Shown: positions 1-8,390, counted from the stretch's first letter. The stretch is 64,000 nucleotides of DNA from Agrobacterium leguminum (GCF_015704895.1 NZ_JADQWB010000006.1:62001-126000); one strand, 5' to 3'. Numbers and translations: made by a program. The notes: generated by a model from the sequence alone, not told the origin.

Positions 1-1
1 A

Positions 2-94
2 TGCGACGGGCGGTGCGCGGATTTGATTCAGGCATGGCAAATATCCTTGGACGAGCGGCGTCGGGCAGTTTCGCCTGACGCCTACCGATACTAG
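2..94 (+). CDS. Possible 3' end of a gene entering from the left edge
   Basis: Frame 2 on the plus strand is open from the window edge to a TAG at 92-94 and gives about 30 residues (ending in SPDAYRY). The stop would overlap the stop of the convergent tautomerase gene. Frame 1 is also open, to a TGA at 76-78, so the true frame cannot be decided from this fragment. No family can be assigned. Confidence 0.25.
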   Translation, partial: CDGRCADLIQAWQISLDERRRAVSPDAYRY

Positions 95-492
95 CCGTGC
101 TTGCGTGCCCACCGCAGATTCTGGGTTTGCCCTCCATAACCATAGGCATCGCCATCGACGGCGTGAACCAGCACATAGCTCGCCTCGTGCACGGGGCCCA
201 GCAGGGCGTTCATCTCGTTATAGACCCGCCGGACCCATTCGGTCGTCTCGTCCTTTATGTTGGTGTGTTCCGTAATCGAAACCTCGACATAGAAGCTTCC
301 GACCTTCTGGTCGGCGAGGCTCGATCCGGCGATGATCCAGTCATCGGGATCGGCGCTCTCGACGAGAACCGCGGTGACAGCCGGGTCCTTGTGCAGAATT
401 TCCGCCGTGAGGCGAGAAAGCAGAGCCGCGACTTCCAGCTTTGGGTCGCGTCCGTTCCGGGGTTTGGTGTAGCGCGCTTTGATCATGGGCAT
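91..492 (-). CDS. Tautomerase family protein (4-oxalocrotonate tautomerase/MIF-like)
   Basis: A 133-residue protein. The start at 492 is chosen because AAGGAGA lies just upstream and because it puts proline directly after Met (MPMIKARY). In this superfamily the proline exposed after Met removal is the catalytic base for keto-enol tautomerisation or dehalogenation. The longer frame, beginning at 528, would bury that proline. The length fits the double-unit members (about 130 residues) rather than the 62-residue 4-OT monomer. The substrate is not predictable. It is divergent from a LysR regulator with 89 bp between the starts, the usual layout for a LysR gene and its target. Confidence 0.85.
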   Translation of the reverse strand: MPMIKARYTKPRNGRDPKLEVAALLSRLTAEILHKDPAVTAVLVESADPDDWIIAGSSLADQKVGSFYVEVSITEHTNIKDETTEWVRRVYNEMNALLGPVHEASYVLVHAVDGDAYGYGGQTQNLRWARKHG

Positions 493-543
493 GGTCTTGT
501 CTCCTTGTTGCAGAGACACCTTGCGCAAATTTATTCATAATGA

Positions 544-563
544 GAATATGGTATTGGATATTC
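544..563. promoter_or_regulatory. Inverted repeat in the tautomerase/LysR intergenic region
   Basis: GAATAT-N8-ATATTC is a perfect 6-bp inverted repeat lying 18 bp before the LysR start codon and 51 bp from the tautomerase start. Its place in a divergent LysR promoter makes it a candidate operator. Binding is inferred only from position and symmetry. Confidence 0.4.
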
Positions 564-581
564 CATACATAGCGATTTTAT

Positions 582-1424
582 ATGATTGACCTCGAAAGCG
601 TTCGCCTGTTCATTTTCTCTGTCGAACTCGGCAGCCTGACAAAGGCGGCGGAGGCGGCAGGAACCGTGCAACCGGTCGTCAGCCAAAAATTGAAGATGCT
701 GGAGCAGCGTGTCGGCCGGCGGTTGATCGATCGTTCGCCGCGGCATCTGCGGCTAACGGAGGATGGCCAGGTGTTTTTGCCGAAGGCTCGCGAGCTGCTC
801 GCCAAACACGAGGAAGCACTGACCTTCGGTCATGAATCGCCGCTGCACTTTAGCCTGGCCGCCAGTGACCACGCGATTGGGGGCCGCCTTTCGACGGCCA
901 TACGGGCGATGCGCGCGGCACTCCCCGCCAATGCGGTGATTGACGTGAATATCGGATTTTCCCGGTACGTGAAGGAAAGTTTCGCGTCCGGACAGGCCGA
1001 CGCCGCCATTATCCGGCGTAACGGCGGTGGCTCAGACGGCGAAATCCTGCGTACCGACAGGCTGGGATGGCGGGCCGCCCCGGGCTGGCGGCCACGCTCC
1101 AACAGCGCCATTCCGCTGGTGTCGCTGGGGTCCGGGTGCGGTGTCCGGGAAATTGCGGTGTCGGAGCTTAGAAGAGCCGGCGTGGAGTGGCGCGATGCTT
1201 TCACTGCCGGAAGCTGTTCGGTACTCCATGAAGGAATTCTTGCAGGCGCGGGTGTCGCGGCGATGGGCGATATTAGCGCCCGTGGCCTGCCTGACAGGGG
1301 TGTGGAACTGGGGTTACCTTCGTTGCCGCCTTCCGATATCGTTCTTCTTTCCCGCGCAAGAACGCCCGCACATGCATCGGCGATCAGAGCCCTGGCCGCA
1401 GCCGTATCCGGCACCGGCGACTAG
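582..1424 (+). CDS. LysR-family transcriptional regulator
   Basis: A 280-residue LTTR. The N-terminal winged helix-turn-helix spans about residues 2-60, with the typical FIFSVELGSLTKAAEAAG and QPVVSQKLKMLEQRVG elements. A periplasmic-binding-protein-like effector domain follows. It is slightly shorter than the usual 300 residues. No clear Shine-Dalgarno is visible before the ATG. It is divergent from the tautomerase gene, which is the most likely regulated target. The effector is unknown. Confidence 0.93.
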   Translation: MIDLESVRLFIFSVELGSLTKAAEAAGTVQPVVSQKLKMLEQRVGRRLIDRSPRHLRLTEDGQVFLPKARELLAKHEEALTFGHESPLHFSLAASDHAIGGRLSTAIRAMRAALPANAVIDVNIGFSRYVKESFASGQADAAIIRRNGGGSDGEILRTDRLGWRAAPGWRPRSNSAIPLVSLGSGCGVREIAVSELRRAGVEWRDAFTAGSCSVLHEGILAGAGVAAMGDISARGLPDRGVELGLPSLPPSDIVLLSRARTPAHASAIRALAAAVSGTGD

Positions 1425-1511
1425 GTTGAGTAGCGGTTCCCCGCCGCTTTTTGGGCAGTTCCGCTCCAGCCCATCAACAAGTTCGCCTCGTCGCGCGCGC
1501 GAATGATGACG

Positions 1512-1916
1512 TCAGCCCGCATTGCTTAAATCCATGTAAGCGGGTTCAAATTCGTGGCCATCGGGATCTGTGAAGGTGCGGAGATACATGAAACCCAGAT
1601 CCTTCGGTTCCCGGACATCCGCTTGCCCACCTGCTTTTGCGGCGGCGCCAACCATGGCGTCGACCTCTTCGCGGCTGTCGCGCGAAAGGGCGATCAGCAT
1701 GCCGTTTGTCGTATGGGCATCGGCGATCGGTTTGGCGGTGAAGGTCTTGTAATAATCGTGCCGCAGAAGCTGGAAGGTGATGGTCTCCGACCACACCATC
1801 GAGCTTGCGTCTTCGTTGGAAAACTCTTCGTTCTTCACGCAACCGATCGCCTCATAGAAGGCGGTTGAAACGGCCAGGTCTTTCACCGGCAGGTTCAGGA
1901 AAATCATTTTGGCCAT
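1512..1916 (-). CDS. VOC-superfamily (glyoxalase/bleomycin-resistance-like) protein
   Basis: A 134-residue single-unit VOC protein beginning MAKMIFLNLPVKDL and ending near DPDGHEFEPAYMD. These are typical beta-alpha-beta-beta-beta module features, and the glutamate near the end is in the usual metal-ligand position. The start at 1916 is preceded by AGGAGA; the first in-frame ATG, at 1931, would overlap that ribosome site. The family includes glyoxalases, extradiol dioxygenases and antibiotic-binding proteins, and the substrate cannot be told here. It lies 27 bp downstream of the cupin gene on the same strand, so the two are probably co-transcribed under the divergent MarR gene. Confidence 0.9.
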   Translation of the reverse strand: MAKMIFLNLPVKDLAVSTAFYEAIGCVKNEEFSNEDASSMVWSETITFQLLRHDYYKTFTAKPIADAHTTNGMLIALSRDSREEVDAMVGAAAKAGGQADVREPKDLGFMYLRTFTDPDGHEFEPAYMDLSNAG

Positions 1917-1943
1917 TGTCTTTCTCCTCATGGTGGAACGGGG

Positions 1944-2279
1944 TTACAGGAAGGTCTGCTGAAAGGTCTCGCTCGGATGGATGCAGATGATCTCCAGCCG
2001 GTCAGTGCCGATATTTTCGAAGCGATGGGGGATATTGGCAGGCCCAACGACGATGTCTCCCGACGAGCCGCGCGCCCGCTGATCGCCGATTGTGAACTCG
2101 GCCTCGCCTTTGCGCACCACCCAGGTTTCGGCATAGGGGTGAACGTGCAGATCAGGGCCGCGACCCGGATCGGCATTGACGAGAAAGATGGATACGGCGC
2201 TTCCGTATTCGCATCCTTCATAACGCACCGTCCGGCTCTGGCCGGGGTTCGGTTCCTGATGACGGCGGATGGAAAACAT
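1944..2279 (-). CDS. Cupin-domain protein
   Basis: A 111-residue single-domain cupin. Motif 1 is seen as HVHPYAETWVVRKGEAEF (metal-binding histidines and glutamate) and motif 2 as GDIVVGPANIPHRFEN. The start at 2279 has GGAGGAG immediately upstream and is preferred to the ATG at 2300. Small cupins bind Fe, Mn or Zn and act as isomerases, dioxygenases or ligand sensors; which applies here is open. It is first in a two-gene unit with the VOC protein, and its promoter faces three palindromes shared with the divergent MarR gene. Confidence 0.9.
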   Translation of the reverse strand: MFSIRRHQEPNPGQSRTVRYEGCEYGSAVSIFLVNADPGRGPDLHVHPYAETWVVRKGEAEFTIGDQRARGSSGDIVVGPANIPHRFENIGTDRLEIICIHPSETFQQTFL

Positions 2280-2303
2280 CTGGTCTCCTCCCTGAGACAA
2301 AAC

Positions 2304-2370
2304 TATCTTCGCGAGAAGATATATGTGCAGTTTATCTTCCTGTCAAGATATCTATCTTCTCGCAAAGATA
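2304..2370. promoter_or_regulatory. Three 18-bp operator-like palindromes (TATCTT-N6-AAGATA)
   Basis: Three inverted repeats of identical length sit between the divergent cupin and MarR genes: 2304-2321 (TATCTTCGCGAGAAGATA), 2333-2350 (TATCTTCCTGTCAAGATA) and 2353-2370 (TATCTTCTCGCAAAGATA). All keep perfect TATCTT/AAGATA arms. The second and third begin 20 bp apart, about two helical turns. The symmetry, length and position match MarR-dimer operators, so MarR autoregulation and repression of the cupin/VOC unit are inferred. Confidence 0.7.
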
Positions 2371-2427
2371 TATTCACGAAGCCGGCAAAGCCGTATATGG
2401 TTTTCGAAATGCTGATGGGGTGATGAG

Positions 2428-2973
2428 ATGAAGCAGGCGATGCCGGACACGACGACGGATCGGACGATGGACGCTGACAGGGAAGATCATGTCGACCGTC
2501 TCCGTGGCCAGTGGGCGCGGGAACTGCCTGATATCGATACGGAACCGATGGCTGTCTTCGGGCGCGCCAAACGGCTCAGCAACCTTCTGGCGCCATCAAT
2601 CGAAGAGACATTTGCCGGCTTCGGTCTCGACCGCGGCGAGTTCGATGTCATCGCGACATTGCGCCGGTCCGGACCGCCCTACCAGCTGACGCCGACGGAA
2701 ATGTATACGACGCTGATGCTCTCCTCAGGCGGTCTGACGCACCGGCTTGATCGATTGGAAAAGGCCGGCCTCATCGAGCGCAGAAAATCGAAGCTCGATG
2801 GGCGCAGCGTCGTTGTCTGCCTCATGCCGGCGGGCATTGAGCTGGCGGAAAAGGCGTTTCGCCAGGACATGGCGAGCGAGCAGACTTTCCTGCAGGGGCT
2901 CACTCCGGACGAGCGCGATAACCTCGCGGCGCTGCTGAAAAAGCTGGTGCTGGATATCGAGGCCCGCGTGTAG
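2428..2973 (+). CDS. MarR-family transcriptional regulator
   Basis: A 181-residue MarR protein. The winged helix spans about residues 65-140, with recognition-helix region LMLSSGGLTHRLDRLEKAGLIERR and wing SKLDGRSVVVCLMPAG carrying the conserved D-x-R. The N-terminus is about 35 residues longer than minimal MarR proteins. It is divergent from the cupin/VOC unit across three matching palindromes, so it is probably a local repressor released by a phenolic or electrophilic ligand. The ligand is inference. Confidence 0.93.
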   Translation: MKQAMPDTTTDRTMDADREDHVDRLRGQWARELPDIDTEPMAVFGRAKRLSNLLAPSIEETFAGFGLDRGEFDVIATLRRSGPPYQLTPTEMYTTLMLSSGGLTHRLDRLEKAGLIERRKSKLDGRSVVVCLMPAGIELAEKAFRQDMASEQTFLQGLTPDERDNLAALLKKLVLDIEARV

Positions 2974-3088
2974 CTTCTGGCGCAGTTCTTTCATTCGAGC
3001 GATCTGCAAATCAGAGGCTGTTTGCCGGCACCTACGGTTCGCGCCGCCATTGGCCGCAGCATGCCCTAGAAGCATCTCTCTCAAGCGA

Positions 3089-3985
3089 TCACTGTGTTTT
3101 CCAGGTCTCGAGCAGCATCCGCACAAATTTTTCGGCGGCTGGGGAAAGAGCGCTGCTTCGTCTTTGCACGATGCCTATCGTACGGGAGACCACCGGGTTG
3201 ACGATTGGCCGGGTGATGAGGAATGGGTGCTCGTCCTGCGGCGTTGCCAATCGCGGCAGGACGGAAATGCCAAGTCCGGCTTCGACGAGACCGAGCGACG
3301 TGTTGAGATGCGTCACCTCATAAAACCAGTTCAATTTTAAATTGTGCCGTGCAAGCGCGCTGTCGAGAAGCGTCCTGTTGCCGCTCGAACGGTCCACGAC
3401 GACCAGCGGATAGGCCTCCAGCTGGTCCCATTCGATTGTCTCGAAAGCTGCCAGAGGGTGGTCTTTCCTCATTGCCAGCACGAAAGGGTCATCGATGAGG
3501 GGCTCGAATGAAAGCTCGGGATCGGAATTGCCCATCAGGTTGATGCCGAATTCCACCTCGCCTCTGGCTACCGCCTGCAGACCCTCATTGGCTGTCAGAT
3601 CCCTGATCCGCAGCCTTATATGGGGATATTGCTGGCTGAAGGTCTTGATGACGGTGGGAAGAAAGTAAAAAGCGGCGGTGGGAACGCAGGCCATGGTGAT
3701 AAGCCCGCGCCGTTGCGCGCCGTCCTTCATGGCAAAAAGCGATCCGTCAAATTCCTCGAGCATACGCCGAACGAGTGGCATGACTTCCTGCCCCATGGCG
3801 GTGGGGGCAACGTGGCGCGTCGTTCTTTCCAGAAGTGGCGCGCCAATCGCCTGCTCCAGTTTCTGGATACGGCGGGTAAGCGCCGGTTGCGAGATATGCA
3901 GCGCCTTGGCGGCCCTGTGGAAACTGGCCAGTTCAACCACAGATTGAAACGCCCGCAAATCCAGAATTTCACAATTGATGCTCAT
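3089..3985 (-). CDS. LysR-family transcriptional regulator
   Basis: A 298-residue LTTR beginning MSINCEILDLRAFQSVVELASF. The helix-turn-helix covers about residues 7-65 (FHRAAKALHISQPALTRRIQ) and a standard substrate-binding domain follows. The ATG at 3985 is chosen because the upstream in-frame start at 4003 is only a TTG. It is divergent from the PrpF-like isomerase and transporter genes, like GalR beside 4-oxalomesaconate tautomerase in pseudomonads, so it probably activates them in response to an organic acid. Confidence 0.93.
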   Translation of the reverse strand: MSINCEILDLRAFQSVVELASFHRAAKALHISQPALTRRIQKLEQAIGAPLLERTTRHVAPTAMGQEVMPLVRRMLEEFDGSLFAMKDGAQRRGLITMACVPTAAFYFLPTVIKTFSQQYPHIRLRIRDLTANEGLQAVARGEVEFGINLMGNSDPELSFEPLIDDPFVLAMRKDHPLAAFETIEWDQLEAYPLVVVDRSSGNRTLLDSALARHNLKLNWFYEVTHLNTSLGLVEAGLGISVLPRLATPQDEHPFLITRPIVNPVVSRTIGIVQRRSSALSPAAEKFVRMLLETWKTQ

Positions 3986-4037
3986 ACCGCAATAAAACTC
4001 CAAAACATTGCATTTAACAGATTAGACTCTTTTGCTC

Positions 4038-4079
4038 ATATTGCAACAACACGGCGCATTGATCCGCCAAATGCAATAT
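4038..4079. promoter_or_regulatory. Candidate LysR operator: ATATTGCA-N26-TGCAATAT
   Basis: A perfect 8-bp inverted repeat (4038-4045 and 4072-4079) lies 12 bp before the isomerase start and 53 bp from the LysR start. A further ATTGCA half-site is at 4007-4012. Placement and symmetry suggest LysR recognition and activation sites. No binding data are implied. Confidence 0.4.
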
Positions 4080-4090
4080 TGAGGCAACCC

Positions 4091-5173
4091 ATGAACGATC
4101 TGCTGAAGATACCCTGTGTGCTGATGCGCGGTGGAACGTCGCGTGGACCGTTCTTTCTCGCATCCGATCTTCCCCGTGATCGGGCAGACCGGGACGCGGC
4201 CCTTCTTTCCATCATGGGGTCTGGCCATCCGTTGCAGATCGACGGCATTGGCGGGGGCAATCCGGTCACGTCCAAAGTTGCGATTATCGGCCCTTCCACG
4301 GTCAGGGGCGCTGACATCGACTATCTGTTCGCGCAGGTTCGCACCGACAGGCAGTATGTCGACTATTCGCCAAACTGCGGAAACATGCTGGCCGCCGTCG
4401 GGCCCTTTGCCATCGAAGCGGGGCTTGTCGAAGCGCAGGGCAGCGATACTCTCGTGCGGATCCATAACGTGAATACCGGCAAGCTGATCGAGGCGAAGGT
4501 TCCGACACGCGGCCGCGAGGTTATTTATCTCGGCGACGCCTCGATCGACGGTGTTCCGGGTCTGGCGGCGCCCATCGCATTGACATTCATGGATGCGGCA
4601 GGTGCGAAAACCGGCAAGCTGCTGCCCACCGGAAAGCCGGTCGATCTGATCGATGGCGTCAATGTGACGGCCATAGACTGCGCCATTCCGATGATTCTCA
4701 TCCGTGCAGCCGATCTCGGCGTGACGGGATACGAGGATCCGCAAACCCTGAGCGCTCACAAGAATCTCATCGCACGGATGACCCGCATCCGCATCGAGGC
4801 CGGAAAGTCGATGGGAATGGGTGATGTGAAAGACATGGTCATTCCGAAACCGGTGCTCATTGCACCGGCCCGCAGAGGCGGCACTCTCTCTGTACGGTAT
4901 TTCATGCCCAACGAGTGTCATCCTGCACTGGCGACGACCGGTGCCGTTGGCATCGCAACCGCGGCTGTCACCAAAGGCTCCATCGCTTATGATGCGGCCG
5001 GAGGCCTTTCGGTGCCGACCCAGATCCGCATCGAACATCCCGCAGGCTGCCTCGATGTTCAGCTGGAGATGCGAAACGGCGCAATAACGGCCGGACTCGT
5101 AAGAACGGCGCGCAGGCTTTTCGAAGGCTTCGCCTTCGCCAAACCAACCGCTGCGATTGAAGACGCAGCCTAG
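4091..5173 (+). CDS. PrpF-family isomerase, 4-oxalomesaconate tautomerase-like
   Basis: A 360-residue PrpF/DUF453 protein. The start at 4091 (MNDLLKIPCVLMRGGTSRG) is the family N-terminus; the same frame is open back to 3620, but that part runs antisense through the LysR gene and is not coding. Hallmarks are MRGGTSRGPFF, the GIGGGNPVTSKVA loop, DYSPNCGNMLAAVGPFAIE with the catalytic cysteine, and GKSMGMGDVKDMVIPK. Relatives are 4-oxalomesaconate tautomerase (GalD, gallate catabolism) and 2-methylaconitate isomerase. The LysR neighbour favours a GalD-like role, but no other gallate gene is present. The ABC importer 48 bp downstream probably brings in the substrate. Confidence 0.9.
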   Translation: MNDLLKIPCVLMRGGTSRGPFFLASDLPRDRADRDAALLSIMGSGHPLQIDGIGGGNPVTSKVAIIGPSTVRGADIDYLFAQVRTDRQYVDYSPNCGNMLAAVGPFAIEAGLVEAQGSDTLVRIHNVNTGKLIEAKVPTRGREVIYLGDASIDGVPGLAAPIALTFMDAAGAKTGKLLPTGKPVDLIDGVNVTAIDCAIPMILIRAADLGVTGYEDPQTLSAHKNLIARMTRIRIEAGKSMGMGDVKDMVIPKPVLIAPARRGGTLSVRYFMPNECHPALATTGAVGIATAAVTKGSIAYDAAGGLSVPTQIRIEHPAGCLDVQLEMRNGAITAGLVRTARRLFEGFAFAKPTAAIEDAA

Positions 5174-5221
5174 ACGCGGCCATAGTGGCGCAAAATATAG
5201 TCAAACCGGGAGGAGACCCTT

Positions 5222-6223
5222 ATGCGTAAATATCTGCTTGCAACCGCGGCGCTCTGTGCGCTGGCGGCATCTGCCAATGCCGAATCCGTCAGGATGAGCG
5301 TTGGCTCGTACAACCTCAACAACCTGCCTTTCCCCGTGGCGGCGAGCCTTGGCTTCTACAAGGAGGAGGGCCTTGATGTAACGACCGAGAACTTTGCCCA
5401 GGGCGGATCGAAGGTTCTGCAGGCGCTTGTTGCCGGTTCCACGGACGTTGCCGTGGGCTTCTACGATCATACGATCCAGATGCAGTCGCAGAACAAGCAC
5501 GTGGTCGGCTTCGTGCAGCTTGCCCGCAACTCGGGTCTGGTTCTCGCCGGCAAGAACGACACGGACTTCGACCCGGCCAAGCCTGAGACGATCAAGGGCA
5601 AGAAGGTCGGCATCACGTCGCCCGGCTCCTCTTCGGACTTCTTCATTCGCTACTACATGAAGCAGCATAATCTCAGCGACAATGACATCTCCATCATCGG
5701 TGTCGGTTCGGGTGCTGCGGCCGTTGCCGCCCTGCAGCAGGGCAAGATCGATCTGCTCGTCAATTACGATCCTGCCGCAACCATCGTCGTGGAGCGCGGG
5801 CTGGGCAAGATCCTCATCGATGCCCGTAGCGATCAGGGCGCAAGGGATGTCTATGGCGGCATCTATCCCACCTCGGTCCTTTACGCCACGCAGGACTATA
5901 TCAATGCCAATCCGGAAGTGATCCAGAAGGTCACCAATGCGACGGTTCGGGCGCTGCACTGGATGAAGCAGCATTCTGCGGAGGAAATCGTCGCAAAGCT
6001 TCCCGATGATTTCGTGTCCGGCGACAAGCAGACCTACATCAAGGCCGTTGAAGCGGCCAAGGCGATCTTCTCCGAAGATGGCAAGTTTGAGCCTGCCGAT
6101 CTCGAAACGCCGCTCGCCGTTCTGAAAAGCTTCAATGATGCGGTCGCCAAGGCGACGATCGATCTCAACACCACCTACACCAACAAGTTCGTCGAGGCCG
6201 CGGCCTCGAAGGCCGCAAACTGA
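5222..6223 (+). CDS. ABC transporter substrate-binding protein (NMT1/SsuA/TauA type)
   Basis: A 333-residue periplasmic binding protein. Residues 1-20 form a Sec signal peptide ending ASANA. The mature part has the NMT1/SsuA-like fold signature GFYKEEGLDVTTENF and ITSPGSSSDFF. GGGAGGA lies just before the ATG. Relatives bind sulfonates, nitrate, pyrimidine precursors or aromatic acids. Here it follows the PrpF-like isomerase and heads a complete importer, so a tricarboxylic or aromatic acid is a reasonable guess. Confidence 0.92.
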   Translation: MRKYLLATAALCALAASANAESVRMSVGSYNLNNLPFPVAASLGFYKEEGLDVTTENFAQGGSKVLQALVAGSTDVAVGFYDHTIQMQSQNKHVVGFVQLARNSGLVLAGKNDTDFDPAKPETIKGKKVGITSPGSSSDFFIRYYMKQHNLSDNDISIIGVGSGAAAVAALQQGKIDLLVNYDPAATIVVERGLGKILIDARSDQGARDVYGGIYPTSVLYATQDYINANPEVIQKVTNATVRALHWMKQHSAEEIVAKLPDDFVSGDKQTYIKAVEAAKAIFSEDGKFEPADLETPLAVLKSFNDAVAKATIDLNTTYTNKFVEAAASKAAN

Positions 6224-6232
6224 GAGGCCGCC

Positions 6233-7054
6233 ATGTCTTCGCCAGCCAGAAAGCTAGAACCCGTGACGGAACTCGAACCCCAGCCGATGGTGGCAATCGA
6301 CGACGTGACCATGGCGTTCGGTTCGTTCGTTGCCGTGCAAAACGTAAATCTCAAGGTCGGCGATGGTGAGTTTCTCTCCATCGTCGGGCCGACGGGATGC
6401 GGAAAGTCCACCATTCTCAACGCGATTGCGGGCCTGTTGAAGCCAGCGCAGGGCAGGGTTTCCATCGACGGTTCGCTCGTCAAGGGCGTACAGAACAACA
6501 TCGGATATCTGTTCCAGCAGGACGCGCTTCTTCCCTGGAAGACAGCGTTTCAGAATGTCGAGCTTGGCTTGATGTTCCGGGGCGTTCCCGAAAATGAGCG
6601 GCGCGTCAAGGCTCAGGCCTGGCTTGAAAAGGTCGGCCTCAAGGGCTTCGGAGACCGCTTTCCGCACCAGCTCTCCGGCGGACAGCGCAAACGCGTGCAG
6701 ATGGCGCAGGCGCTCATCACCGAGCCGAAGGTCATCCTGATGGACGAACCCTTCTCGGCATTGGATATCCACACCCGCCACCTCATGCAGAACGAGTTGC
6801 TGCGCCTATGGCAGGAGGACCGCCGTGCGGTGGTCATGATCACCCATGATCTGGAAGAGGCGATTGCGCTCGGAGACCGGGTTGTCGTTCTCGCTGCCGG
6901 CCCGAAGAGCCGTGTCATCGAGAGCTTCCCTGTCGATCTCGAGCGGCCCCGCAACGTCGCGGAAATCAAACTCGATCCAAAATTCATGACGCTCTATCGC
7001 GATATATGGGCGTCCCTGCGTGGCGAAGTGGAGAAAAGCTATGCAAGCCGTTAA
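6233..7054 (+). CDS. ABC transporter ATP-binding protein (SsuB/TauB type)
   Basis: A 273-residue ATPase starting 9 bp after the binding protein. Walker A is at residues 52-60 (GPTGCGKST), the Q-loop near 95 (LFQQDALLPWKT), the ABC signature near 147 (LSGGQRKRV), Walker B near 167-172 (VILMDEPF) and the switch histidine near 205. The family energises uptake of small organic acids and sulfonates. Its 3' end overlaps the permease start by 14 bp, so the two are translationally coupled. Confidence 0.95.
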   Translation: MSSPARKLEPVTELEPQPMVAIDDVTMAFGSFVAVQNVNLKVGDGEFLSIVGPTGCGKSTILNAIAGLLKPAQGRVSIDGSLVKGVQNNIGYLFQQDALLPWKTAFQNVELGLMFRGVPENERRVKAQAWLEKVGLKGFGDRFPHQLSGGQRKRVQMAQALITEPKVILMDEPFSALDIHTRHLMQNELLRLWQEDRRAVVMITHDLEEAIALGDRVVVLAAGPKSRVIESFPVDLERPRNVAEIKLDPKFMTLYRDIWASLRGEVEKSYASR

Positions 7055-7817
7055 TGTTCGTATCATCCAGATCGCTCTTCTGGTCGTGCTTTTGGGCGGG
7101 TGGCAGCTCGGTGTGACCTCGGGCGCCATCGACCGCTTCTTCTTTCCCGCACCCTATGACATCGTTAAACAGGTGATTGACTGGGTTGCCGATGCCGGTT
7201 TTTACAAGCATGTCGGCATCACGCTGAGCGAAACGGTGCTGGGCTATCTCATAGGTACAGGTCTCGGCGTCGGCGCCGGCGTCTGGCTGGGCCTCAGCCC
7301 CTTCGTCGCGCGGGTGCTCGATCCGTTCATCAAGGCCGTGAACGCCATTCCGCGTGTCGTTCTGGCCCCGATCTTCGTGCTCTGGCTCGGTCTTGGCCTG
7401 TGGTCGAAGGTTGCGCTTGCGGTTACGCTCGTCTTCTTCGTCACCTTCTTCAATGCCATGCAGGGCGTGCGCGAAGTGAACCCGGTCGTGCTTTCCAATA
7501 CCCGCATTCTGGGCGCCAGGCGTTCGGATCTGCTGCGTCACGTCTATTTCCCGGCGGCGGCGAGCTGGATTCTGTCGTCGCTGCGCACCTCCGTCGGATT
7601 TGCAGTGGTCGGCGCAATCATCGGCGAATATCTGGGAGCTTCCGCCGGCCTCGGTTATCTGATCGCCCGCTCGGAAGGCAACTTCGATGCGGTCGGCGTC
7701 TTCGCGGGCATCATCATCCTGGCGGTCTTCGTTCTTGTTATTGACCTCATTCTGGATTTTGCGGAGAAGAGGTTGATTACCTGGCGACCCAATGCAGGCG
7801 AGGAGCGTCCCGCGTAA
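7041..7817 (+). CDS. ABC transporter permease (SsuC/TauC type)
   Basis: A 258-residue BPD_transp_1 membrane protein with about six hydrophobic segments. The EAA-type loop that contacts the ATPase is seen near GARRSDLLRHVYFPAAASW. The ATG at 7041 has GGAG nine bases upstream and lies inside the end of the ATPase gene; the in-frame ATG at 7020 would enlarge the overlap and lacks the hydrophobic N-terminal character. It is the last gene of the isomerase/importer operon and is followed by a terminator. Confidence 0.95.
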   Translation: MQAVNVRIIQIALLVVLLGGWQLGVTSGAIDRFFFPAPYDIVKQVIDWVADAGFYKHVGITLSETVLGYLIGTGLGVGAGVWLGLSPFVARVLDPFIKAVNAIPRVVLAPIFVLWLGLGLWSKVALAVTLVFFVTFFNAMQGVREVNPVVLSNTRILGARRSDLLRHVYFPAAASWILSSLRTSVGFAVVGAIIGEYLGASAGLGYLIARSEGNFDAVGVFAGIIILAVFVLVIDLILDFAEKRLITWRPNAGEERPA

Positions 7818-7844
7818 GCGGACTGCAACAAGACTATTTCCGTT

Positions 7845-7870
7845 GGGGCGGTCCGCGATCGCCCCTTTTT
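7845..7870 (+). terminator. Rho-independent terminator after the importer operon
   Basis: GGGGCG (7845-7850) pairs with CGCCCC (7860-7865) across a 9-nt loop and is followed by TTTTT. It lies 27 bp after the permease stop and ends two bases before the next ORF. Confidence 0.8.
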
Positions 7871-7872
7871 AA

Positions 7873-8262
7873 ATGGCTGAGCCTTGCAAGCGAAATGGGG
7901 ACGTCCAAATCCTTCATTCGTTGGACAAATTGCACATGCTGGACATCTACTACGCTGATTTCGACACCACCGTCATACCCTCGGACCCGGGCTGCCTGGA
8001 ACTCGCCGGCTCCATCGATCTTGATGCGCACCGTTTACTTGCGGCCCTGTTCGACAAGGCCCGGCAGGCCGGCGTCAATCTCAGATATTTCGAAGATACG
8101 CTGCTTGAACCGAAGCAGGTCGTGATATTGCTGAACATTCTCCTGGCAAACGAACATGTTTTTGAAGGTAACGAACACGCGCTGGCCGCGTTCAATTCGA
8201 TGCGTGATCTCCTGCAACGGGCTGCAAAGCGAGGCGTGGGGCTCGTGGCTTTTGCTGATTGA
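7873..8262 (+). CDS. Hypothetical protein, first gene of an uncharacterised cassette
   Basis: An open frame of 129 residues of ordinary composition with no signal peptide or membrane segment. I recognise no family. The ATG at 7873 has no visible Shine-Dalgarno and sits directly behind a terminator. An internal ATG at 7936 (MLDIYYADFD) is an alternative that would give 108 residues. It has the right strand and spacing (128 bp) to belong with the DUF4034-like and M48 genes. The gene call itself is moderately secure; no function is offered. Confidence 0.6.
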   Translation: MAEPCKRNGDVQILHSLDKLHMLDIYYADFDTTVIPSDPGCLELAGSIDLDAHRLLAALFDKARQAGVNLRYFEDTLLEPKQVVILLNILLANEHVFEGNEHALAAFNSMRDLLQRAAKRGVGLVAFAD

Positions 8263-8390
8263 GTGCCGGTGCAGTGTTGTGTTCCTGGCGGTGAGATTTG
8301 TAAAAGTGCTGGGAAAAGTCTCCTTCCATATCTCGACACAGGGGGTTCTTTGGTGCTCCAAGGAAGGACGTATCCGCTGAGGAGCCCTTC

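Noticed and set aside
3620..4090. N-terminal extension of the PrpF-like protein (open frame starts at 3620).
   Set aside because: The extension runs antisense through the LysR gene; the family N-terminus begins at 4091 with a reasonable ribosome site.
4022..5038. A 338-codon minus-strand frame opposite the PrpF-like gene.
   Set aside because: Its translation resembles no protein and lies wholly inside a well-recognised gene on the other strand.
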